This document shows positions 18,777 through 27,050 of a DNA stretch of 64,000 bases, piece by piece; positions within the stretch are counted from its first letter, which is position 1, and every line of letters starts with the position of its first letter. Source of the stretch: Cellulomonas rhizosphaerae (lineage in GTDB: Bacteria > Actinomycetota > Actinomycetes > Actinomycetales > Cellulomonadaceae). The notes below the pieces were generated by a model. That model ran no database searches, had not been told where the DNA came from, and saw nothing but the letters and a program-made list of their open reading frames with translations. The stretch is taken from NCBI RefSeq assembly GCF_003470205.1, contig NZ_QWKP01000217.1, positions 1 through 64,000 on the forward strand, read 5' to 3'. The position numbers and the translations under genes were made by a program.

Positions 18777-19886
18777 ATGCGCGCCCACCACCGCCGCGGC
18801 CCGGCCGCCGCGCTCGCCGCGGTCGGCGCAGTCGTCCTCCTCGCCGTCGCGGCATGCTCCGGACCCGCGCAGGGCGCCACGGGCGAGACCGCGAGCGGGG
18901 GAGCGACGCTCGCCGACAGCACGCCGCTGGCGGACCCGCGAGCGTTCGAGGGCCCGTCGACCGCGGTCGTCGCGGACGCCGCCCTCGACCCGGTCGCGCA
19001 GGACCCGAAGCCCACGCTGCCCGCCACGGTGACGGACTCGCAGGGCACCACGGTCACGATCACGGACACGAGCCGCATCCTCGCGCTCGACATCTACGGC
19101 TCGACGTCGCGCATCGTCTACGACCTGGGCCTCGGCGACCACGTGGTCGGCCGCGACACGTCTTCGTCCTACGCGGAGATCGCCGACAAGCCGCTGATCA
19201 CCGCGAACGGCCACGAGCTGTCGGGCGAGTCGATCCTCGAGCTCGCGCCGACCGTGATCATCACCGACACCAGCCTGGGCCCGTGGGACGTGATCCTGCA
19301 GATGCGCGACGCGGGCATCCCGGTCGTCGTCGTCGACTCCCACCGCGGCATCGACAACATCGGCGGCCTCGTCCGTCAGGTCGCCGGAGCGCTGGGCGTG
19401 CCCGACGAGGGCGAGAGGCTCGCGCAGCGGACCGAGAAGGCGGTCGACGCCAAGATCGACGAGATCGCGGCCGTCGCCCCGAAGGACCCCGCCGACCGCC
19501 TGCGCATCGTGTTCCTCTACGTGCGCGGCCAGGCCGGCGTCTACTACCTGTTCGGCAAGGAGTCCGGAGCGGACGCGCTGATCGACGCGGTCGGCGGCGT
19601 CGACGTGGCGACCGAGATCGGCTGGGACGGCATGAAGCCGATCACCGACGAGGGCCTGATCAAGGCCGCGCCGGACGTCGTGCTCGTGATGTCCAAGGGG
19701 CTCGAGTCGGTCGGCGGCATCGACGGGCTGCTCGAGCGGCTGCCCGCCGTCGCGAACACCCCCGCGGGCGAGCACCGCCGGATCGTCGACATGGACGACA
19801 CCGAGGTCCTCTCGTTCGGGCCGTCGACGGCCGACGTGCTCGACGCGCTGGCCGTCGCCCTGTACGCGCCGGGCTCGCAGCGGTGA
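18777..19886 (+). CDS. hmuT: Haem ABC transporter substrate-binding lipoprotein
   Basis: A 369-residue lipoprotein: a signal peptide with lipobox AVAAC (Cys27), then a disordered acidic stretch and a two-lobed type III periplasmic-binding fold ([47 protein letters not shown]). It would catch haem at the membrane surface and hand it to the permease encoded next. H146 (NGHELSG) and Y256/Y257 are candidates for the axial His and Tyr ligands known from corynebacterial HmuT; this is an inference from position. ATG 18777 is preceded by GAGG. It is the first of five genes joined by 4-base overlaps, and the iron boxes upstream indicate derepression in low iron. Confidence 0.88.
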   Translation: MRAHHRRGPAAALAAVGAVVLLAVAACSGPAQGATGETASGGATLADSTPLADPRAFEGPSTAVVADAALDPVAQDPKPTLPATVTDSQGTTVTITDTSRILALDIYGSTSRIVYDLGLGDHVVGRDTSSSYAEIADKPLITANGHELSGESILELAPTVIITDTSLGPWDVILQMRDAGIPVVVVDSHRGIDNIGGLVRQVAGALGVPDEGERLAQRTEKAVDAKIDEIAAVAPKDPADRLRIVFLYVRGQAGVYYLFGKESGADALIDAVGGVDVATEIGWDGMKPITDEGLIKAAPDVVLVMSKGLESVGGIDGLLERLPAVANTPAGEHRRIVDMDDTEVLSFGPSTADVLDALAVALYAPGSQR

Positions 19887-20956
19887 CGACGACGCTCGAG
19901 CGCCCGACGACGGGCGCGCCCGCCCGCACGCGCAGCACCGCGCTGTTCGTCGGGCTCGCGCTCGCGCTCGTCGTCCTCGCGGTCCTGTCCGCCGGGATCG
20001 GCCAGCTGCACGTCGCGCCGAGCGAGGTCGTCGGCTCGATCCTGCACCGCATCGGCCTCGACTGGGGGCCGTCGCCCGCGCACCCGAACGGCGACGCCGC
20101 GCTGTGGGCCATCCGGTTCCCGCGCGTGGTCATGGCCGCGCTGGTCGGGGCCGCGCTGGCCACCGGCGGTGCGCTCATGCAGGGCGTGTTCGGCAATCCG
20201 CTCGCCGACCCCGGCGTGGTCGGCGTGAGCTCGGGCGCCGCGGTCGGCGCGTGCACGGTCATCGTGTTCGGGCTCGCGTTCGCCGGGCCGTGGACGGTCG
20301 CGACGATGGCGTTCGTCGGCGGCCTGCTTACGACGATCCTCGTCTACCTGACCGCTCGCGAGAACGGCCGGACCGAGGTCGTCACGCTGGTGCTCACCGG
20401 CGTCGCGGTCAACGCGGTCGCGGGCGCCGCGCTCGCGCTGCTGACCTTCCTCGGCGACACCCAGGCACGCGAGCAGATCGTCTTCTGGCAGCTGGGCAGC
20501 CTCAACGGCACGCGCTGGCCGTACGTCGCGGTCGTCGCGCCGATCGTCCTGCTCGGGATCGGCGGGGCCGTGGCTGTCGCGCGCCGGCTCGACCTGCTCG
20601 CGCTGGGGGAGCGGTCCGCGCGCCACCTCGGCGTCGATGTCGAGCGGCTGCGCGTCGTCTGCATCGTGCTCGTCGCGCTGCTCACCGCGGGTGCGGTCGC
20701 GTTCTGCGGGATCATCGCCTTCGTCGGGCTCGTCGTCCCGCACCTGATCCGCATGGCGGTCGGTCCCGGTCACCGCGTGCTGATCCCGGCCAGCGCGCTG
20801 GGCGGCGCGGTGCTGCTGCTCGCCGCCGACCTGGTCGCCCGGACCGCGGTGCCGTACGCGGACCTGCCGATCGGCATGCTGACCGCGCTCGTCGGCGGCC
20901 CGTTCTTCTTCTGGCTCATCCGCCGCACGCGCCGCAGCGCCGGGGGCTGGGCATGA
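19883..20956 (+). CDS. hmuU: Haem ABC transporter permease (FecCD family)
   Basis: A 357-residue integral membrane protein with about ten helices of the FecCD/BtuC type. [19 protein letters not shown] and [20 protein letters not shown] are the family's helix 2-3 signature. [16 protein letters not shown] forms the coupling region contacting the ATPase, and the C-terminus carries [11 protein letters not shown]. Start GTG 19883 overlaps the hmuT stop, and the stop overlaps hmuV. With HmuT and HmuV it forms the importer across the cytoplasmic membrane. Haem rather than a siderophore is inferred from the HtaA genes downstream. Confidence 0.9.
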   Translation: MTTTLERPTTGAPARTRSTALFVGLALALVVLAVLSAGIGQLHVAPSEVVGSILHRIGLDWGPSPAHPNGDAALWAIRFPRVVMAALVGAALATGGALMQGVFGNPLADPGVVGVSSGAAVGACTVIVFGLAFAGPWTVATMAFVGGLLTTILVYLTARENGRTEVVTLVLTGVAVNAVAGAALALLTFLGDTQAREQIVFWQLGSLNGTRWPYVAVVAPIVLLGIGGAVAVARRLDLLALGERSARHLGVDVERLRVVCIVLVALLTAGAVAFCGIIAFVGLVVPHLIRMAVGPGHRVLIPASALGGAVLLLAADLVARTAVPYADLPIGMLTALVGGPFFFWLIRRTRRSAGGWA

Positions 20957-21747
20957 GCGCGGTCCTGGCCGCCCACGGCGTGCACGTGCGCTTCGGGCAG
21001 GCGCGGATCCTCGACGGGGTCGACGTCGCCGTCGCGGCCGGTGAGCTCGTCGCTCTCGTCGGGCCCAACGGCGCCGGCAAGTCCACCCTGCTCTCCGTCC
21101 TGTCCGGCGACACCGCGCCCGACGAGGGCCGCGTCGAGCTCGACGCGGTCGACGTGCGCGCCATGCGGCTCGACCAGCTCGCGCGCCGCCGGGCGGTGCT
21201 GCTCCAGGAGAACCGGCTCTCGTTCCCGTTCCCGGTCGCGGACGTCGTGCGGATGGGGCGCGCGCCGTGGCGCGGGACCGCGCGCGAGGACGCGGACGAC
21301 GAGGTCGTCGCGCGCTCGCTCGACACCGCCGACGTCTCCCACCTCGCCGCCCGGCGCTTCCCGACGCTGTCCGGCGGCGAGAAGGCGCGCACGTCGTTCG
21401 CGCGCACGCTCGCCCAGGAGCCCGGGGTCCTGCTGCTCGACGAGCCGACCGCGGCGCTCGACATCCGCCACCAGGAGGCGCTGCTCGACGAGGCCCGCCG
21501 CTGGGCGCGGGCCGGCGCGAGCGTCGTGGTCGTGCTGCACGACCTGACGCTCGCCGCCGCCTACGCCGACCGCGTCGTCGTGCTCGACTCCGGCCGCGTC
21601 CGGGGCGACGGCGCGCCGGCCGACGTCCTGACGAGCGAGCTGCTCACCGACGTGTACCGCCACCCGATCGAGGTGATCCGCGGGCCGGGCGTCGACGAGC
21701 TCGTCGTCCTGCCCGTCCGGACCGCCGCACTCCTGGAGACCCGATGA
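20953..21747 (+). CDS. hmuV: Haem ABC transporter ATP-binding protein
   Basis: A 264-residue ABC ATPase with Walker [11 protein letters not shown]-loop [14 protein letters not shown], signature LSGGEKAR, Walker [12 protein letters not shown] and switch histidine VVLHDLT. The QENRLSFPF stretch is typical of the haem-type (HmuV) ATPases as opposed to siderophore FepC types. It is coupled by ATGA overlaps to hmuU upstream and to the surface-protein gene downstream. Confidence 0.92.
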   Translation: MSAVLAAHGVHVRFGQARILDGVDVAVAAGELVALVGPNGAGKSTLLSVLSGDTAPDEGRVELDAVDVRAMRLDQLARRRAVLLQENRLSFPFPVADVVRMGRAPWRGTAREDADDEVVARSLDTADVSHLAARRFPTLSGGEKARTSFARTLAQEPGVLLLDEPTAALDIRHQEALLDEARRWARAGASVVVVLHDLTLAAAYADRVVVLDSGRVRGDGAPADVLTSELLTDVYRHPIEVIRGPGVDELVVLPVRTAALLETR

Positions 21748-22871
21748 GGCCCCTCGCCCGCGTCGCCGCGCTGATGGCGGCGGTCGCCGTCACGGTCGTC
21801 ACGCTCGCCGCACCCGCTCAGGCCTCGCCGCGCGTGACGATCACGAACGCGGCGGGCACGGCCCAGGCCGACTCGACCTACTCCACGACCGTCTCGGTCT
21901 CGGGCGCCGGGTTCCAGTCCGTCAAGGGCGGGTTCGGCGGCATCTACGTGTTCTTCGGCTGGGTCGACGACCCGAGCGGCGGCTCGTGGCGTCCCAGCAA
22001 GGGTGGAGCGACCGGCGCCGACTACCTCTACGTGCCCGACTCGGAGTCGAAGGACAACGGCGGCTTCCAGCGGTTCGTCGCGTTCCCGGGCTCCGACACC
22101 GCGTCGTCCGCCAACGGGGGCACGGTCAAGGCCGACGGCACGTGGTCCACGAAGCTCACGATCCCCGGCCCGACCTTCCAGGCTGCAGACCGCAGCGGCA
22201 AGGTCGTCGAGGTCGACTGCCGCACCAAACCCTGTGGCGTCATCACGATCGGGGCGCACGGCGTGGTCAACCCGAGCAACGAGTCGTTCACGCGCGTGAC
22301 CTTCGCGGACCTGTCGGCGGCTGAGCCCGCTGCGACGACGGCGCAGACGGCCGCCGCGGCTCCCACGGGCGCGCCCGCCGCGGTCGCCGAGAAGCCCTCG
22401 GTCGCCTCGACCGTGCCCGCGACCCTCGGGGTCGACCAGACCACGATCGTCGTCGGCCGCGTGCTCGGCTTCATGGGTCAGGGGTTCACGCCCGGCGAGC
22501 AGGTCCTCGGCTCGCTCGTCGGAGGCCAGGCCGCGGTCGGACCGCTGACTGCGGGAGCGCAGGGCGAGGTCGCGGGCGTGCTGCAGCTGCCCGCCACGCT
22601 GCGCGCCGGGACACAGGCGCTCACGCTGACCGGTGCCGCGTCCGGGAAGAAGGCTCAGGTCGAGTTCACCGCGATCGCGGACCCGGTCGAGGCAGCCGCG
22701 GCCGCGAATGCGCAGGACGAGGCCGGGGCCGGGACGTCGCCCGTGGCGATCGCCGTGCTCGTCGCCGCGCTGGCCATGCTGTGGTTCGTCGTCGCGGCAC
22801 TCGTCGCTGGGCGTCGCCGCCGTCGGGCCGCTGCCGTCCAGGCCCGGACACCTGCGGAGGCGCGCTCGTGA
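21744..22871 (+). CDS. Membrane-anchored Ig-like surface protein of the haem locus
   Basis: A 375-residue exported protein coupled to hmuV. A signal peptide (cleavage after AQA, about residue 27) leads into an Ig-like domain (about 30-190) with [20 protein letters not shown] and a paired VDCRTKPCG that should form a disulfide, recalling the neocarzinostatin-type fold. After an Ala/Thr-rich linker there is a second small beta domain ([21 protein letters not shown]), then a C-terminal membrane helix and RRRRR stop-transfer. The first domain is related to segments in the HtaA proteins encoded at 24231 and 27051. It contains no recognised haem motif. Its position suggests a surface step in haem delivery to HmuT, which is inference. 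Confidence 0.75.
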   Translation: MRPLARVAALMAAVAVTVVTLAAPAQASPRVTITNAAGTAQADSTYSTTVSVSGAGFQSVKGGFGGIYVFFGWVDDPSGGSWRPSKGGATGADYLYVPDSESKDNGGFQRFVAFPGSDTASSANGGTVKADGTWSTKLTIPGPTFQAADRSGKVVEVDCRTKPCGVITIGAHGVVNPSNESFTRVTFADLSAAEPAATTAQTAAAAPTGAPAAVAEKPSVASTVPATLGVDQTTIVVGRVLGFMGQGFTPGEQVLGSLVGGQAAVGPLTAGAQGEVAGVLQLPATLRAGTQALTLTGAASGKKAQVEFTAIADPVEAAAAANAQDEAGAGTSPVAIAVLVAALAMLWFVVAALVAGRRRRRAAAVQARTPAEARS

Positions 22872-24148
22872 GGCTTCGCTCCGTCCTGGTCGCGCTCGCC
22901 GGCGCGGCCACCGCGCTGCTCCTGGCCGGGGCGCCCGCCGCGGCGGGCGACTCGATCGACGTCCAGGTCGTCATCCCGGCTGACGGCGTGCTCACCATCG
23001 ACTCCGCGCAGCTGCGCTGGGGCCTGTCGCGGGAGGCGAGCAGCGGCGCCTACGCGTTCGGCTGCCAGTTCCTGTCGGCTGGGATCGCAGGGGACACCGG
23101 CTCGTCGCGCGCCTGGACCGAGGCGGACGGCTTCTACCGCGGCTCGGCAGGCAACGTCCGGATCGAGAAGCCGGGCGCCGACGGCAGGGACCGCGTGGCG
23201 ACCTGGGGGACGCGCTGCCTCGACCGCGACGGCGCGCCGGTCACGGCGTCGACGTCCTCGCCGACGACGGAGAGCGAGGTCGTCGTCGACGGCGGGAGCG
23301 GCACGGTCGACCAGGGCGCGGGCTCGGCCCGCATCGCCTGGACGGGGTCGTTCACGGTCGCGTTCTACGGCGGCCTGACCTACTGGTCGGCGACCGATCC
23401 CGTGCTGACCGTGCGCGACGGTGTTGGCACGCTGACCGCGACGGCGAGCGGCTACGGCGCCGACCGGGACGACACCTCGCGCTGGGTGAAGATCCCGGCG
23501 CGCACGGTCACGCTCGCGCGGTTCGCCCAGGTGGACCTCGGCGAGGACGGCTTCGTCGTCACGCCCGACTACCTCGGCGTCGAGGTCGACGCGGGCACGG
23601 GGACCCCGCAGGCCGCGCGGACGTCGGCGAACGCCGCGTACTGGGGGGCGTTCCCGCAGGACTTCGTCGACCTGCAGCAGCAGACCGGGCAGTCGGCGTA
23701 CTGGTACACGAGCGGCGGCGAGCGCGACCCGTTCAAGGCGGCGCTGCCCGTGACGGTCAGCTACGACTCGTCGCGGCCGGTCACGCCGCCGAAGGACCCC
23801 GACGACTCCGGCAGCACGCCGGGCGGCCCTGCGCCGTCGAACCCCGTCACGACGCCCCCGCCGACCGCGCCCCAGGGCGTGACCCCTCCGCGGGTCGGCG
23901 GCACCCCGGTCGCGCCGACGGTGACCGGGCCGGACGTGGCGTCGGCCGCCTACCCGGCGACCCAGGCCGTCACCGTCGGGGCCGCGTCCGCGCTGATCCC
24001 GCTCGTGCAGGACGCCGCGGGCTGGCTGACCGGCCAGGACCCACTGCTGCTGGGCGGTCTGGCGGCGATCGCCGCGCTCGGTGCGTTCGCGGCGATCGGG
24101 CTCTGGCGCGGATGGCTCGTCGTGCCGTGGACCGGATGGCGGACATGA
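22868..24148 (+). CDS. Membrane-anchored HtaA-domain haem-binding protein
   Basis: A 426-residue exported protein. Signal peptide (to about residue 26), one HtaA-type domain (about 40-300), a Pro/Thr-rich spacer (about 305-375) and a C-terminal membrane helix near 395-415. HtaA domains bind haem or haemoglobin at the corynebacterial surface. Family features seen are LRWGLSREASSGAY at the start, then GSGTVDQGAGSARIAWTGSF, SATDPVLTV, GVGTLTATASGYG and VTLARF. The usual W-x-x-x-x-SFRxY tyrosine motif is altered, leaving Y62 as the nearest tyrosine. GTG 22868 overlaps the preceding stop (GTGA). It is the last gene of the hmuTUV-coupled set. Confidence 0.8.
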   Translation: MRLRSVLVALAGAATALLLAGAPAAAGDSIDVQVVIPADGVLTIDSAQLRWGLSREASSGAYAFGCQFLSAGIAGDTGSSRAWTEADGFYRGSAGNVRIEKPGADGRDRVATWGTRCLDRDGAPVTASTSSPTTESEVVVDGGSGTVDQGAGSARIAWTGSFTVAFYGGLTYWSATDPVLTVRDGVGTLTATASGYGADRDDTSRWVKIPARTVTLARFAQVDLGEDGFVVTPDYLGVEVDAGTGTPQAARTSANAAYWGAFPQDFVDLQQQTGQSAYWYTSGGERDPFKAALPVTVSYDSSRPVTPPKDPDDSGSTPGGPAPSNPVTTPPPTAPQGVTPPRVGGTPVAPTVTGPDVASAAYPATQAVTVGAASALIPLVQDAAGWLTGQDPLLLGGLAAIAALGAFAAIGLWRGWLVVPWTGWRT

Positions 24149-24162
24149 CCTGTTGCCTGCGC

Positions 24163-24181
24163 TTAGGTAAGGCTCACCTTT
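24163..24181 (+). promoter_or_regulatory. DtxR/IdeR iron box before the HtaA/WxL-like gene
   Basis: TTAGGTAAGGCTCACCTTT matches the DtxR consensus TTAGGTTAGGCTAACCTAA at 15 of 19 positions and keeps the dyad. It lies 49 bases before the GTG start at 24231 and 14 bases after the previous stop, so it marks a second iron-regulated promoter in the locus. Confidence 0.8.
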
Positions 24182-24230
24182 GCTCGGATCGACAGCCCGG
24201 TCCGCACTCCTTCTCCGAGAGGACTCATCC

Positions 24231-25898
24231 GTGAAGACACGATCCGGTCACGCCGGTCACGCCGGTCGCGCCGTCGCCGCAGCCGGTGTGCTCGCTCTGC
24301 TCGGCGCCCTCGTGGCCGCCGTCCCTGCCAGCGCCGCCGACTCTCGTGACGTCCAGGCGGACGGCACCCTCGACTGGGGCTTCCGTCAGAGCTTCCGCAA
24401 CTACGTGGGTCAGCAGACGGCGGCGCTCCCGCCCGTCGGGCCCGTCGCGGTGGGGCAGCGCATCACGCTCGTCGCGCCCGCCACGTTCGACACCGACGGC
24501 ACGCCGGCCTGGGCCGCGAGCACCTCGACGCCGAACGAGACGCTCCCGTACCACCTGCCCGTGCAGGGCGGGACGTTCGACTCCGCGACCGACCTGCGCA
24601 TCGAGACCGGCGGCGGCGCGGTCTTCCACTTCCCGTCCCACGCCTTCACGGTGACGGTCAAGGACGTCGCTGTCGTCGTTACGGGCGGCACCGCCGCGCT
24701 CGAGGGCGACCTGTCGGTGGTCATCCCCGCGAGCGGCGCGTCGCTCGGCTACACGCCCGGCACCTACGGCGGCGACGACATCGTCCTGGGCGACGTCGGC
24801 ACGGTCGACGTGGACACGGACGGCGATGACGTCACGGTCACCGGCACGGGCGTCACGCTGACCGCGGCCGGCGCGGCGGCGCTGCAGGACTTCCTCGCGG
24901 CCGGCTCGGCCCTGGACGACTTCACGGTGACGACGTCGCTCGACGAGAGTGCCGCGCCGGCGTGGAAGCCGGCGATCGCCGTCTCCAAGACCGCGGGCTT
25001 CGACCCGAGCGCGACCGAGTCGGTCACCGTCACGGGCACGGGGTTCGACCCCGCCGCCAACGTGTCGTCCCGCCCGCCGGTCACGGCCGGGCAGTCCACG
25101 GGCGTCTACGTCACGTTCGGCCGGTTCGCCGACGTCTGGAAGCCCTCGGCCGGCGCGCCGAGCTCCGCGCGCTCCGTCACGAGCCAGAGGTGGGCGCTGC
25201 CGCAGGCGTCGCTCACGCAGGTCTCGACGGACTACCCGAGCCAGGCCGCCGCGCTCGTCGAGCTCGAGGCTGACGGCTCCTTCACCGCCACGCTCGACGT
25301 CAAGACCGCGACCGCCACGAGCGGGAACTACGGCATCTACGTCTACGCCGCGGGCGGTGCGGCCGCGAACGCCTCGCAGGAGCTGTTCGTGCCGGTCTCG
25401 TTCCTCGGCGACATCAACGTCGGTGTCGAGGTGCCCGAGACGCCGGTCGAGCCCGAGCCCGGCGCGTTCTCGTGGACGATCGGCGGCTCCGGCGCGGTCA
25501 GCCTCGGCACGGCGGCGTCGACCGCGGCCGGGTTCACCGCGTCCGGCCAGCTCCCCGCGATCTCCGTGGAGGACACCCGCGTGGGTGCGCCGGCCTTCTC
25601 GATCTCGGGCCAGGTCGGCACCTTCAGCACGGCGGACGGGGCGCACTCGTTCGGCGGTCAGGCGCTCGGCTGGACGCCGTCGGTCACGGCCAACACGGTC
25701 GGCGCGGTCGCCGGTGGAGCCGTCGCCCCGGGGTCGGTCGCGACCTCGGGCCTCAAGGCGTCGAGCACGTTGGTCTCGGGTGCCGCCGGCCACGCGCTCG
25801 GTGCGGTCGACGTCGGTGCGCAGCTCACGCTCCTCGCACCGGCCGACGCAGCGCCCGGCAGCTACTCCGCGACGCTGACGCTCACCGCGCTCAGCTGA
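24231..25898 (+). CDS. Secreted HtaA haem-binding protein with WxL-like C-terminus
   Basis: A 555-residue secreted protein with no membrane helix or LPXTG. Signal peptide cleavage is expected after ASA35. Residues ~43-236 are an HtaA domain with the canonical WGFRQSFRNYV; Y58 is the expected haem tyrosine and SHAF a nearby histidine. Residues ~245-395 are an Ig-like module (VTGTGFDP, YVTFGRFADVWKPSAGAP, GNYGIYVYA) shared with the proteins at 21744 and 27051. Residues ~410-555 (FSWTIGGSG, VEDTRVGAPAFSISGQV, LGWTPSV, QLTLLAP, GSYSATLTLTALS) resemble the WxL-type wall-binding domains found beside DUF916 genes. The next gene is a DUF916 protein. The start has GAGAGG eight bases upstream, and an iron box precedes it. 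Confidence 0.8.
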   Translation: MKTRSGHAGHAGRAVAAAGVLALLGALVAAVPASAADSRDVQADGTLDWGFRQSFRNYVGQQTAALPPVGPVAVGQRITLVAPATFDTDGTPAWAASTSTPNETLPYHLPVQGGTFDSATDLRIETGGGAVFHFPSHAFTVTVKDVAVVVTGGTAALEGDLSVVIPASGASLGYTPGTYGGDDIVLGDVGTVDVDTDGDDVTVTGTGVTLTAAGAAALQDFLAAGSALDDFTVTTSLDESAAPAWKPAIAVSKTAGFDPSATESVTVTGTGFDPAANVSSRPPVTAGQSTGVYVTFGRFADVWKPSAGAPSSARSVTSQRWALPQASLTQVSTDYPSQAAALVELEADGSFTATLDVKTATATSGNYGIYVYAAGGAAANASQELFVPVSFLGDINVGVEVPETPVEPEPGAFSWTIGGSGAVSLGTAASTAAGFTASGQLPAISVEDTRVGAPAFSISGQVGTFSTADGAHSFGGQALGWTPSVTANTVGAVAGGAVAPGSVATSGLKASSTLVSGAAGHALGAVDVGAQLTLLAPADAAPGSYSATLTLTALS

Positions 25899-25911
25899 CA
25901 CTCCTCGGGGT

Positions 25912-25940
25912 GCGCCCGGCCGGCGGGACCGGCCGGGCGC
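25912..25940 (+). terminator. Intra-operon hairpin between HtaA/WxL-like and DUF916 genes
   Basis: A perfect 12-base stem GCGCCCGGCCGG with its complement around CGGGA, 14 bases past the HtaA stop and 28 bases before the DUF916 start. As no separate promoter is evident in the 27 bases left, it is more likely a partial terminator or mRNA-stabilising hairpin that lowers expression of the anchor gene. Confidence 0.6.
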
Positions 25941-25967
25941 GCCCCCCGTCATGGAAGGACACCCCAG

Positions 25968-26948
25968 GTGCGCACGTTCGCCGCGATCGTCGTCGGGCTC
26001 CTCGCGCTGCTCGCGGGCGGGTCCCCGGTCGCCGCTGCCGACGACGGTCAGGTGACCTGGGCCGTCGCGCCGGCTGACAACGACCTCGGTGCCTCACGGC
26101 CGAACTTCGGGTACGAGGTCGAGCCGGGGGACACCCTCGACGACGCCTTCGTCGTCACCAACCGCACGGCCGCGCCGCTGACGCTCGCGGTGTACGCCGC
26201 CGATGCGTTCACGACGTCGTCCGGCCAGCTCGACCTGCTGCCCGCGGGCGAGCCCTCGACGGACGTCGGCACCTGGGTGGCGCTCGACGAGGACGAGGTC
26301 ACGCTCGACGCCGGTGAGGCCGCGACGATCCCGTTCACCGTCACGGTGCCCGACGACGCGACGCCGGGGGACCACTCGGGCGGCATCGTCACCTCCTTCC
26401 GTTCCGCGCAGGGCGGGTCGACGGTCGCGCTCGACAGCCGGCTGGGCTCGCGCATGCACGTGCGCGTCGCGGGCGAGCTGACGCCGGCCATCGACGCGAC
26501 GGACGTGCGGGTCGACTACCACCCGAGCTGGAACCCCTTTGCCGCCGGCTCGGCCACGGTCACCTACGTGCTGCGCAACACCGGCAACACCCGTGCGGCC
26601 GCGACGGACTCCGCGTCCGTCGCCGGGCCGCTCGGGCTGCTCTCGTCGGGCTCGGCGCAGCAGGACACCCCGGAGCTCACGGCGCGCAGCGCGATCGAGC
26701 GGCAGATCGAGGTCACCGGGGTGTGGCCGACCGTCCGGCTGTCGGCTCGCGTCGAGGTGCTGCCCGAGTCGGTGGGCGTCGGCGGGGCGACGCTGCCCAC
26801 GCTCACGGTCGAGGGCTCGGCGTGGGCGATGCCGTGGTCGTTGCTCGTCCTCGTGCTGATCGTTGTCGTCGGGGCCGTCCTCGTTCCCTCCGTGCGCGAG
26901 CGCCGCCGGCGCAGCGCGCCGCCCGCCGAGGTGCCGGTCCACGCGTGA
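25968..26948 (+). CDS. DUF916 / WxL-interacting-type membrane protein
   Basis: A 326-residue exported protein: signal peptide (cleavage after AAA, about 24), two beta-sandwich domains, a C-terminal membrane helix (WAMPWSLLVLVLIVVVGAVLV, given in part) and an RERRRR tail. The first domain has the DUF916 pattern: TWAVAPADN, NFGYEVEPGDTLDDAFVVTN, IPFTVTVPDDATPGDHSGGIV and LGSRMHVRVAGEL. In Firmicutes this family binds peptidoglycan and partners WxL proteins at the wall. The preceding gene ends in a WxL-like domain, so this is probably its membrane-tethered partner. GTG 25968 has AAGGA upstream. Confidence 0.8.
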   Translation: MRTFAAIVVGLLALLAGGSPVAAADDGQVTWAVAPADNDLGASRPNFGYEVEPGDTLDDAFVVTNRTAAPLTLAVYAADAFTTSSGQLDLLPAGEPSTDVGTWVALDEDEVTLDAGEAATIPFTVTVPDDATPGDHSGGIVTSFRSAQGGSTVALDSRLGSRMHVRVAGELTPAIDATDVRVDYHPSWNPFAAGSATVTYVLRNTGNTRAAATDSASVAGPLGLLSSGSAQQDTPELTARSAIERQIEVTGVWPTVRLSARVEVLPESVGVGGATLPTLTVEGSAWAMPWSLLVLVLIVVVGAVLVPSVRERRRRSAPPAEVPVHA

Positions 26949-26993
26949 GTGCGGCGATCGGGTGACTGCGCAGCCGCAGGCTCCACGACCCAG

Positions 26994-27012
26994 TTAGGAC
27001 AGGCTATCCTTA
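26994..27012 (+). promoter_or_regulatory. DtxR/IdeR iron box before the 825-residue HtaA protein
   Basis: TTAGGACAGGCTATCCTTA agrees with the DtxR consensus at 15 of 19 positions, with a clear dyad (AGGACAG.CTATCCT). It is 38 bases before ATG 27051 and marks the third iron-controlled promoter of the locus. Confidence 0.8.
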
Positions 27013-27050
27013 CTCCGCACGCGGCCCGCGTGCAGGACGAAGGGGTAGGG

